A stretch of 28,966 nucleotides of DNA, from positions 1-28,966 of the forward strand of contig JAIPMN010001346.1 of the NCBI GenBank assembly GCA_020650975.1. Reading direction: 5' to 3'. The DNA comes from Apostichopus californicus. Lineage: Eukaryota > Echinodermata > Holothuroidea > Aspidochirotida > Stichopodidae. The notes under the pieces were generated by a model, which saw only the letters and a list, made by a program, of their open reading frames with translations, had not been told where the DNA came from and searched no databases. A program made the translations under genes and the position numbers. Every line of letters starts with the position of its first letter. The first letter of the stretch is position 1. This document shows, piece after piece, positions 12,001 to 24,000 of the stretch.

Positions 12001-15000
12001 GTACTCAGTGTCACATGAAAAATGACCATGAACTAAACGTAGTAATATTATGAACATGTTAAGTATGGTTTTCATTACACTGATATAATATTACCAAAAA
12101 TATCTGAAAAATGGGCATGCTGTTTAAAGTTTATAAAATACCTAATGAACATTTCCAATTTATCTGCCAGGGAAGAATGGCAAAAAAAAAAAATTAAATA
12201 AAAAATTAAAATGAAGTAAAATTGTCCATTTCAGTTCGGATAGAAAATATTGACTTACTGGTACAACTGCTGTTGGTTCTATGATAGCCTGTTTGACAAA
12301 CACATGTATATGAACCCGGGTTGTTGGAACACTTTTCATTCTCCTCCGTTGGGCATGGTATGCTGATGGCACATTCGTCAATATCTTTAAGAAGAGAGAA
12401 TTTTGTCGAATATCAATTTTTAATTGAGCTTAATTTGAGTAAGGTATAACGGAAATCAAGAACTGGTTCTCCGTACATGAACATCTCAAAAAGCAAATAT
12501 AACATAATAAATAATAAATATAATAATAATCAGCAGTTATTTTTACGACGCTTAAGCGACCACAAAATGTGGGAGAAACCCGCAAGGGCTTATGGATTAC
12601 AACTTACACGTCGGGTGGCTTCCAATTCAACATTTTAACTCAAATTTGGAATCTTTTCAATTTAGAAAGTCATGTCAGGTGGGAAAACAGTAGATTACTC
12701 TTGGACAAAAAACCCACCTTACTAATGAATGACCCGGCCGGGAATCGGACCTGGAACCTNNNNNNNNNNTTGGAATCTTTTCAATTTAGAAAGTCATTTC
12801 AGATGGGAAAACCGTAGATTGCTCTTGGATGAAAAACCCACCTTACTATGACCCGGCCGGGAATCGAACCCCGAACCTTCCGATTGCTAAGCCTCATTGC
12901 TTCAAATGCCACCGCCTTTATCCACTCGGCCACAGCACCGGTTCATACTATGGTAACATTTGATATTAAAATCACTAAGAAGTGTATAATAATAAAGAAG
13001 GAATAAACACATTTTAAACAACGCTTTACGTTCAAAATCGTGAATATTTGTCTTCTTCTTCTGTAATAAATATGCAAACGTACCTTGACAATATGTACCG
13101 TTGCCCTCATAACCTGAGGGGCAAATACATTGGTATGAGCCTATGGAATTAATACATATGGCTGACGGGTCACAGTTGTCCAGACCATACTTGCAATCAT
13201 CATAATCTGTTGATAAATATTAAAAATATTAACTAAATCTGAAAATAACTAAAATTGCTTATAGCACGCGGATGGAATTCATGTATTATCGAAAAGACAG
13301 GCTTTGGAAAGCAGCCTGATAATAAGCAGTACTATCTATTGTTTGTAGACCGATTTATTATTTGTTAAACTTCTTAATACCTATTGGTAAGAAATTGCCA
13401 GTGTTGTCTCTTTCTATTGGCAAACAGAAAACTCCACCGGTATTTAGTCAGTGAATAGCCCAAATTTTGAGGCCTGCTTTATAGAGATGAAAGTGATGTA
13501 ACTTACCTTTACAAGTACCATTTCTTCCATTTCCACCTTCCTCGCTGTAATAACCCATTCGACATGTACAAGTATATGATCCCTCTAGATCAGTACAATT
13601 TGCATTGACATCACACTCGTTAGTGTTGTCTTCACATTCATTAACATCTGAAATTTAAAAATACACTGAAATTACCCCGGATCGGAACAACTTCTTTCAT
13701 ATTTTGTTTTTGATAGCTTCATAGGATATCAAAATTAGCAGATTTTTGCAGCTAAATGCTTCTAAACATATTGAGGTCGATTTAATTTTTTTTTTTTTTT
13801 TAAATCACTGGTAATTAAGTCAAGTCACAGGCGCTGGCTATGTGATACAAATGTAATATTTCCCTTTTAATTTTATTAAAGATTTTTACTTCTAACTTCT
13901 TCGTTTGTATGTTACCGTTGGAATATTATTATTATTATTAATATTAATAATCTTTTTCGGCATAAGGATGTTCTATACCGTTTAGCATGGTAGAAAAGTT
14001 TCATCACATTTACTATGAATGCGAAACCTATGGATGGAAGTATCCTACTGTTTTGATATTAAATGTAATTAACCATGTGTGAAAAGTTACTAAAAATGAT
14101 TTATTTAGAGATATAGAGTAGATTTTATGCTCACTTTCACAGTATGTTCCATTGCCAATGTACCCTTCCTCACAGCTGCAGGAGAATCCCCCGTATGTGT
14201 TGGTACAAGAAGCTCGCATGTGGCAGTTGTCTATGTTTTCAGTACATTCGTCTACATCCGTGCAGTTACTGCCATCACCACGGTAACCAGATAAACAGTT
14301 ACATTCGAAGGAACCTGGGATGTTATTGCATGTTGCATTGTAGTGACAAGCATTGTCAACGTCGCACTCGTTGATATCTAAGAGCAAGATATTAAATTTC
14401 CATGTTTAGCTGAATTTAATATAGCAGTGTCACAGAAAGGGTTTCTATCTTATAGAGGACATATTTTCAATACATGGAATTTTTGTTCCATTTAGGGATT
14501 CTTCATATTACTAATGGGTAAACATTTAATTGATGGAGCACTATATTGTTGTGAAATAATAGGTTATACCAATGTAAATCAACGTTACATACCATCACAC
14601 GTGTTGTAGCCATCACCGGTGTACCCAGTCGGACACGAACACGAGTAGTTGCCCTCCAGATCTACGCAAAGGGCAGCTGGGTCACAAACAGAATCCATGC
14701 ATTCATTGATATCTGTAAACAAAAGAGATTTTGTGAAAGTTCCATCTAGTAGATTGGATCGGCATGACCGTAATAACTCTGGATGCATGGTAAGTCATAA
14801 GCACAGAAATATACTATCATTTCTTTTTCATTGAACTGAAAATCTTGTTGCAGTAACCCAGCAAGGATATTTTATATTTATTCACCTCGGGTAAACAAAC
14901 AATAAACAAACATAATAACATTAAAAAAAACATTTTGAAGAGTTATTTGTTTTCAAACATTATTTATCTTTAATGGGTTTGTTAAACAACTGAAAGTATA

Positions 15001-18000
15001 TTATTACAATATTAACATTGATAGGTATTGATGAAAAAGGATTGATGAACCTTATTAAATTAAACCATGTTGATGGATTATTAAACCAGAAAAAAAACAT
15101 TGGATTGAGTATGGTGTTCGTTTTGTTTAGTCTGTACCTAGATTAAGACTAATTAATTAACTTAGAGATGTCAAATTTTGTTAAAATTTCTATAATGACA
15201 TAATTTAATATATCCATGACCAGTTAGCTAAACTCTTGATGATGCATTTCTTACCAACACAGTCTTGCCCAGTCCCAATATAACCAGAGTTACACATGCA
15301 TATGTAGGACCCTTCAGTGTTTTCACAGGAGCCATTTATGTCACATGACACAGTCTCGTTGACACAGGTACCATTCGAGCATGTAAGTATTCCATTAGAA
15401 CATTCGTTGATATCTTTAATGGAAGAAGGAAACATTCAATGTAAATATACATTAATGCATTCATTGTGAGTTTGCCTTAACAAACTAAAATTGAACAACT
15501 TCAAATATCTTATGGCAGCACACTCCTTCTCTGACTTGATAATATCATGTAAGCTTTTCGTTTAGAGTCTTAAATAAAGTATCATATAACTAAAACGGGA
15601 GCAGTAATATAGATTTACTAATTGAGAGGCAACCAGAAAGAAGGTAATGAAGCATTTATCATTGCAAACAATCCCAAGTCCTGTTGTGTGACAGAAAGTT
15701 TGCCTAAACATGAACAGCCACCTCCATTAAATACAGTAAAAACTTTTACAGACTTAATTGTAGTTGTAGCATTACATAACTAACCTGGAAGCAGACATTT
15801 AGATCGCTAAACTAGCAATTGTATTTATTAAACTGCTTAGAAAACTGTATGAAAGCAATGAATGCAGACACGTTTAAGCATCTGAGTAAGTCATTATATT
15901 AAAGAGTGGAATAGATATTTTACCTAAACATGACTGGCCATCTCCGTTAAATCCAGTGAGGCAGGCACAACTGTAAGCGCCAGCCGTATTACTACACTCA
16001 GCATTATCGGAGCAGTTATTCAGTAAAGCAGATGAGCACTCATCGATATCTATGGAAGAGACAATAAGTAACAATTTTAAATTCAAAATATAAATATTCA
16101 ACATAAACAGATAAATATCGGTATTATATATTAAAGAAAAGTTAATGTACATATTCCTCGATGTTTACAAAAAAATTGGCAAAAATAAAGCCCCCATCAT
16201 TTTAAATCATAGTTACAACTCAGACCGAATAACATTCACCTGGTAATAAAATAAAGCGTCAAAATTTGCCATTACATTAGTGTAAGCGAGGCCGATTACG
16301 GTAAATGTAGAGTTCAAAAATACAAAAATATACTATGTACAACACTATAAATCGTGCGTAACATATATTTAATCAAAACTCCTACTCCGTGGCAAACAAG
16401 AAACTAGCCTTCTTTACAAGCGAGCCAGGGCTCGCCGATAGCTAACATGCAACAGTGAACATAAAGATTCAACTATTGTTACAAAATAAAGGGCATCATT
16501 CCTATAACATCTTAGCATTTCGGATATGCGAATGAGGTATAAAGGCTAAGGGTGAGAGTTAACTTTACAATTAAATACAGTCGTTTGTTATTTGTTAAAA
16601 AATATAGTGGTCCATCAGTCTTTATAATAAGCTGTTACATTAGTAATGGATTCAGATATATAATGGGACTGATGATAGAGGTAAACCTACCGATACAAGA
16701 TCTTTGATCTTCATCAAGCTCGTATCCATCAGAGCAATCGCAGGTATAACCAGGGGTGATGTTAATACAGACACCTTGATCTGTATCACACTGGTGTCCG
16801 TTGTCACACTCGTTTACATCCTCACAGACAGAGGTATTCGTTGATGACAAGGTAAAACCATTAAAGCATCTGCAGTTCTCTTCACCACTATCTGCATTCC
16901 TGAAGCAAGCGCCATTCACGCACGATTTACCGGTGATACATTCATTTTCCGCTACGGATAGAAATATAAATATATAAAAGCAAATGATCCTATCATTCCA
17001 ACATTTAGTTTCGTCGCAATATCTGTGACTTGGATATAATTTTACTTAGACTCACAAACAACCGTCTTTAACTGATTTACATAATACCACAAACATCCAG
17101 AGCAATGATAATGAAGAATGCTGTATCATTGGAGTCAAAACACATTTCAATAACCTAAAATTCCTTACAAACAAAACCAGAAAGTACATATCAGTATCAC
17201 TTAATGAATAAAGTTAATTGAATCAACAGTTTGTATTGAAGTTTATCCCCATATAGAAATAATACTGCGACTTAAGACAGGAAAAACTCTGGTGGTGACT
17301 CAACTGTAAAATCAATTACTTGATTCAACTTTTGAGTAATGCCAATAACAACTGACTAAATAGTTTGTAAACAAATTTTTATGACATATTTGTCTTTCAG
17401 TGTATCTCCTTTTTAAGCAGAAGAAATGGAAAGAATTTGTAAACAATGCCTCTCATACTAAAACAGTCATGTTAATCGCTACTTGAGCAGGCAGAATATC
17501 TTAGAATTCTCTAAGTGCACTTAAAAACCTACCGATACAACTGATGCCATCTTCAGCAAGGTAAAAGCTATTGTCACATTCACACCGAAAGCCTGGAATC
17601 ATATTAGCGCAAAGCTGACTACAATTGTCTAATTCAAGGTTACACTCATTGATATCTGTTGAGTAAAATACAAAAACAAATAAATATTACTGGCAGAATC
17701 GATAAGTATCGCTCCATGAATTTTACTGCTTCACAGTGGCGTGTTAGCTCAGTGGTTAATGCCGGTGCCTTCCAATCATAAGGTCCCAGGTTTGAGTCAC
17801 TCCAAGATTAATGTATGTCGTCCAGTTACAGAGTTGTTGACAATTGACAATTCATAATCATGGACGTTAAATATGAATCTAAGAGACTGACTTCGGTCAG
17901 CTTGCGGCTTTGATAAGCCAATGAGGCTTCTTCGCGAGTTCCTGCTTACAGGAGGATCTAAAATACATACATACATACATACACGCATACACACATACAT

Positions 18001-21000
18001 ACATACATACATACATACATACATACATACATACAGTGTCTGTCTGTTACAGTTGACAAGTATATTCCAGAGAATAGATAAAGCAAGCAGGTGTTATCTC
18101 CTAAATTATAAACCGACTGCAAAATGTTTTATTTGGTTTCTTCACCTTGTTGTATTGACCTTGGGTTGGATAGGGTTCCAAAGTTGCTTTAGGGGATGTG
18201 ATGTTATCAATATCATAATGACTGTTGTACATTCATATGTTAATGCGTCTCAATTTTGAAGAAGTAAATTAGATGAACATTGTTAAGAAAAACATAAATA
18301 ATTGTCAGTGTGCACCTGACATCACACCTGTTTACTTTTAGTTTACTTCTGCAGCATAAAAAGTGATGTTATTTCAAAATTGATCAATTAGAATTGGATG
18401 CAAATCTCCAAAGGACGCTCAGAATATGTTCCATTTCATCAGCAAATTTAAAAGTAAACCTCTGGACTATCATTTGACGCAAAATAATGCGATGTGAACT
18501 GTTAATATATTATTTTATCGTAGAAGAAGCTAAAATAGAGCTAAATCTTTACCTGTACAGGAAAAGCCATCTCTCTGAAACCCGTTAGTACATTGGCATT
18601 GGTAAGACCCCTCACTGTTGCTACAGGTAGCTCTAACAGAACAGGGATCCCCTGAACATTCATTGATATCTAATAATGATAGAAAACATAAATACATCAG
18701 AAAGTGGTTTCTGTGCCTGAGTCAACCTGTAAGACAAAGATTCTATAATCTAAGTTTAAAGTTCATTACGCAATACAAGTGTACAATACTACTTTAATTA
18801 ATGCAAATGCTTTTAAACTTATATGAAGGAAAGCTCATAGCTTCTAATGATTTCACTCAAAGTAAATTGATCAAATATACTGATATTTATTTCATTTGCA
18901 TGATTGAAGAAACGTTGGATACAGCATAAGGGAAATTATTACCATCGGACTTTGCAGCATATGTACTACCGAAACACGTACATCCTATTTATCCAACATA
19001 CCTTGGCATGTTCCATTAACATCCTCGTATCCTTCTAAACATCGACAGAAATAACTGCCAACGGTGTTGAGACACTCAGACACTCCGATGCTGCAGTTGG
19101 CTTCTCCTGTCATACACTCATCCTCATCTAATGAAGAGGTAAAAACCATTATTAATTTGGAAACAACCAATTATGTGTATGAAAATATGTATTATTGAAA
19201 TGCAAAGAAAGAAGAGTCTTAGAAGAGAAAGGGAATCACTGGAAGGAATATAGTGACCAAATGCGCTTCAACTACCAATTTGGTCGTTTTTTTTCATATC
19301 ATATATGACAGAATAAAGGAAATCTTATAACAGAAGAGGAAGCAAAAAGATATATATATATAATTTATCATACTTAGGTACATACTGTAATGCAATGCCT
19401 TTGATCTGAACACGTCATTAAACACATATATCCCTTTCCATACTCATACTTACCAAGACAAGTAACACCATCTCCTATGTAGCCGTCAGGACAAGTACAA
19501 ATGAAACTCCCATTGGTGTTCTCGCAAAGAGCTCTTGGGTGACAGCCGATAGAACGTCGCTCACATTCATTGATATCTGTACAGATAGTACCGTCTCCTT
19601 CCCAGCCTTCTTCACATGAGCAGAAATACGAGCCAATGATATTTTGACAAGTGGCATGCGTTCCACAAGTAAACAAACCCCGAGTACATTCATCAACATC
19701 TTAAGGTGAGAAATGGAAGAATTGGAGTGATTTATGAGCCATCCACAAAAGAATGTTTATACAGCTTAAATTATCACTTGTTTACAGTATATTATATAAT
19801 TAAGCAATAGAGTAAGAGACACATGCAGTATGCACAATGTGCACTGCATGAAACAATACCAACAATACATGGACCTACTGCCATCTCTAACAGCTGACAA
19901 AGTTTGTGAACAGTGTTTTCACAGGGAATGTACTAGATTATCGGAATTATCCTTACCGGTGCAGGTGAATCCATTCCCTTCAAATCCATCTAAACAGGAA
20001 CACTGGAAAGATCCAGGTTGGTTGGAACACGTAGCTTGTGGTGAACATGGGAAATCCGCGTACCTGCATTCATCCTCATCTACACATGATGTACCATCCC
20101 CATTAACATCGGTGAAGCCATCTTGGCAGGTGCAGTTATATCCTCCATATGTGTTTGTACATATAGAGAAATCTGGGTCACAAAGGTCTGTACCCCTGTC
20201 ACATTCATCAATATCTGTTAGAAATGCAACAAATTAATGAAAGGTCTACAGGTGAAAATGACGTGGTATAACAGTTTGTTGATAAAATACTGTTATGAAC
20301 CACAGCATACTTCAAGATCGTAAGTATTAATGAGTAAAGGGGGCATTTGAGATCTATACCTTGGTGACCTCTTCAGTTGCTCATCACAATGGTCACCCAA
20401 ACGGGATCAACCTGGCCACTCGTTTGGTGTATCCCAGCCAAAAAAAACACATTCTGAGTGCTCATAACAAATGAAACATGTTTGCAAATGACATTGAAAC
20501 ATTATCCTTACCGAGGCAGTTGCTCCCATCAGGATGTAGTTGATAACCATTGGAACATTCACAGTCGTAGCTGCCTAACATATTGAGACAAGACTGTTGG
20601 CAGGTGTTATTGGAAGAAGTGAAACACTCATCAAAGTCTGCAGAAGTAATTTTATAACAAATGAATAGCAAAGGATTATTATCAACAACAAGTTTCGATT
20701 GTCAAGTGGATATTAAGTATTGTGATGTACAAGATTTTTGGCCTCACTAGTCAGTAAGAATTATGAGCAAAGAATCCGTTCGTCGACGATGTTTCATAGT
20801 TTAAACTTTCATACACCAATTAATCGATGCAAACAGCATTTGTCTTGACCCTAATTGGGAAATAACCCACTACCGTAATGAACAAATTAACTGGTTATTA
20901 CTGTTTAACGTCACCACATGACAGTGATAATAAACATGTGGTTGTTACTGTTACTGCACTCGATCTTTCCTTTGACAAATACACACATGAATATGAGCGA

Positions 21001-24000
21001 CGCAAATTCGGAAGCAAAGTAAATCGTTTGAAAAGTAAATATTGCTAAATCAACTCGCTGTCCATCAAAACCGAAAATTAAATTCAAGCTAAGAAATCGA
21101 AGTTACCTGAAAACATACAATCTCTCTAATGGAAATAAATGAATGGCCACAAGAGTCACTATTAACGTACCCCAACATTTGAAGCCAGTCCCAATTAATC
21201 CTGGAGGACAGGGCCCACACGTGACGTTAGCATCGGGGGCTACGCTATCTTTGCAGGTAACTCCAGGGTAACATGGACTATCAAGGCATCCATCGTAATC
21301 TTCGCTGCAGTCATCTCCTGCCCATGCGGGAGGACAGATACATGTCACCATCTGATAATGAAAGAAAAGAAGTGGATAAACAAGTAACATTGCATTACAT
21401 TATAAATAACAAAAGTAATCTAAGGAACGTGACAGCATTAACAAGCATTTGAGAAACTCAGTTCGATACCATTCTGTATTATATTTTCTACACTTTCCTA
21501 CAAATAAACTTGACCCGCATAACATAACTATTGCATAAAAGACGACTTCAGTTTGTCGCAAAACATCATCAATTTTCTTTATAAAAAATAGTGATTCTCT
21601 CTTCAGATTACTGAATGTAGCGAACTGAACCGTCACTCGAACGTCACATAACCGAGCAGTTAATACAGTGAGGTAATATAGTAGTTGAGTATAAATATTA
21701 CGTGTCTGTCATAGCGTGTCTACTTACTGCAAATTTATCTTCGACCAAGTTTGATCCATCTGCAAGGCTGGAAAAGTCGCATGTACCTCCATTTTTACAG
21801 TCACAGAGTAAAACGTTGGTTTCCGCAACTGAGATACCACGTCCATCGGAAGCGGAAAAGCCTACCCGAACCCGGTCTGCGTTGTATGGAGTCCACCTAA
21901 ATACAGCCGCTGCAATGGAAACAGATATTAGATAAACTCAAACACCTAATAGTAGAGTGGCAGGATATTTATTCGATGATTTATTGAAGGGAATAAAATT
22001 GGGTTGTTTATAAGTATTGAGCTAATTTATATAACAACCTACCTGTGTTGGATAGTTTAGCCGGAGAGGTAGTATTAAGCAAGGTGTATTGCCAATCATA
22101 CGTTATAACGTCTCCATCACGATCGTATGCCTGTACGGTGATTTCTGATTCAATGCCAACTTGTGCCTGGATTTGTCTATCTGTGCCACCTTCTGCTGTC
22201 ACAACATTCGTAATGTTAGGTGGAAAATTAGCTGAAAATCAAAGTGAAAATACCAATTAGACACACACTGTCTCATTTCGAGAAACTTTGGATACACCTT
22301 TACGGATTAGTCTCAAGAGAAATTCTTCAATAGGCTATCATTGAAAAATAAACAGATTACTGGAAACCTATTATGTCATTTCTTTAAAAAAAAAAAATTA
22401 ATTAATTTCCGTCAATTAACATTAAGGAGCATACCTAGACTTATAAAGTCATATACCTTTGACCTGCAATAAAACCCATTAGGATTAGCTCATACTCACA
22501 TAATCCCTGAGCATCATCTTGTAAGATAGAGTTAGTCCTTCTGGTTCCTAGTCCGACGGAGATGCTTTTGGTGGCCAATGCGTCAAACAGACAGGTTTCG
22601 TCTCCATCACAAACCATCTCTGCCTCAAACAGCAGTGAGTTGTTCTCGTATTGTAGGAGCAGTTCGTCAAAGAATACCGGCATGAAACCGAAGTCATTAA
22701 GATCAAACCAAGTAATATTCTGGTCGTACATGAAGAGACTGTTCACTTCTGATACACGCCCTGTAAAATGAATGAATCAATCAAAGAAACAGACATGAAT
22801 GGACAATGGACATGAAATGACTACTTTTTGCATCAAGATGACAACCGTATTTCTCAGAGAAAATAATATTTCTCAAACTTTTAACTTGAAGAATAATTCA
22901 TCCTTCAAAAACTTATTTTATTATTGATATCAAACTTCAACTTTTTAATTTTTCATCCAGAAAACTTCAAAGCAGATCTAATTTGTGTCTTCAGGGAAGC
23001 TGGACCAAGTAAACAGTGACATCATTCCTAGCTAAAGTTGCTGCTGCGTTGATCATTCACAATAGATCTAAAAATGAAAGGCTTAAAATAATCTTCAGAA
23101 CTTACAAGACTGGCCAAAAACATACAATTCTCGATCCGTAAGGTTTTTGGCATCTTGAAATGCTAACTCAGATCCGTTTCGCAGAAGAAAGTCATCGGTA
23201 TAATCGTCATTCCATACACCTTGGGAAAATGTGAAAAAAAACTCTACATTTACTCGGTTCACGAAAGGGCACATTCCAAAAGGTTTGTTTCGAATAACAA
23301 ACTTTAAGAAAAGAAGAGGAAAGAAAATGACCTAATTTCTAAGAAACCTATTCAGTACCATAACGGATCAGACAAGACTTGGTAAATTACATATCTAGAA
23401 ACAGGTTTCATGAGACAAACATGTGGCCTAAAATGGAAAACAAATTCTTGAATTCAAAGAAATACAATGGTAAATGAGAGCATTCATTTACTTTCGTGCA
23501 TATCTTAAGGATTCAAATTCCAACAATTGTTTTTATGCACCCTTCAAAAACTGTGGAGTAGAACTAAATTTAATACTGTCCATATCGTATGGTTGATTCG
23601 ATCTCAAAATAAGATCCATTTTTGTATGATTTCCCTGAAATTGTATAACTTATCAATTCATTATGCCATGAATGTCGTATTAAAATATATTTGTAATAAC
23701 ATTTGATCACTCTTTTTCTCAGTCTTACCAAATAGTCCTTGAGTTTGGTTTCCTTGGTAAGACTGTGGGATTTCAAAGAAAATATCTAGCACTCCAGGAG
23801 TTGTCATGGCAACAGAAATGGAGATGCCAATGCTCCAGTAGGCAACAATCCTGTCAGAGGCATTCAGGTTTACGTTGGTGAAATTACCGCTGTCGACTTC
23901 CAAGTAGAAGTTAGGATCATTCTCGGAGAAATATGGTGCTGATCAAAAGAGATTAATAAAGAAGAAATTTTCCTGGCTGCCGTTAAATGGTCAAACTACC

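Larger units (their letters stand above)
12505..12942 (-). mobile_element. tRNA-derived SINE with internal duplication and gap
   Basis: On the minus strand the head reads GGTGCTGTGGCCGAGTGGAT with an A box (12922-12932) and a perfect B box GGTTCGATTCC (12860-12870); the variable region suggests a Leu/Ser-type tRNA origin. The body runs left to an ATT-rich tail near 12505-12530. A second, degenerate B box at 12741-12751 belongs to a duplicated part next to the N run. Not a functional tRNA: there is no paired acceptor stem. Confidence 0.75.

Noticed and set aside
12855-12942. Possible Leu/Ser tRNA gene on the minus strand
   Set aside because: A and B boxes are good, but the acceptor stem does not pair and the sequence continues into a SINE body.
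15701-15737. Functional extra EGF exon
   Set aside because: The donor is GC rather than GT, the remainder of the exon cannot be found, and the phases of exons 21 and 22 join without it.
17740-17812. Possible tRNA gene on the plus strand
   Set aside because: The A box is good, but the B box is altered and no acceptor pairing is seen; it is a SINE head.
17797-18024. Minus-strand frame MYVCMYVC
   Set aside because: It is a translated (CATA)n microsatellite.
19830-20237. 135-residue plus-strand open frame
   Set aside because: It is the antisense shadow of exon 15, whose minus-strand frame gives two clear EGF domains with splice sites.
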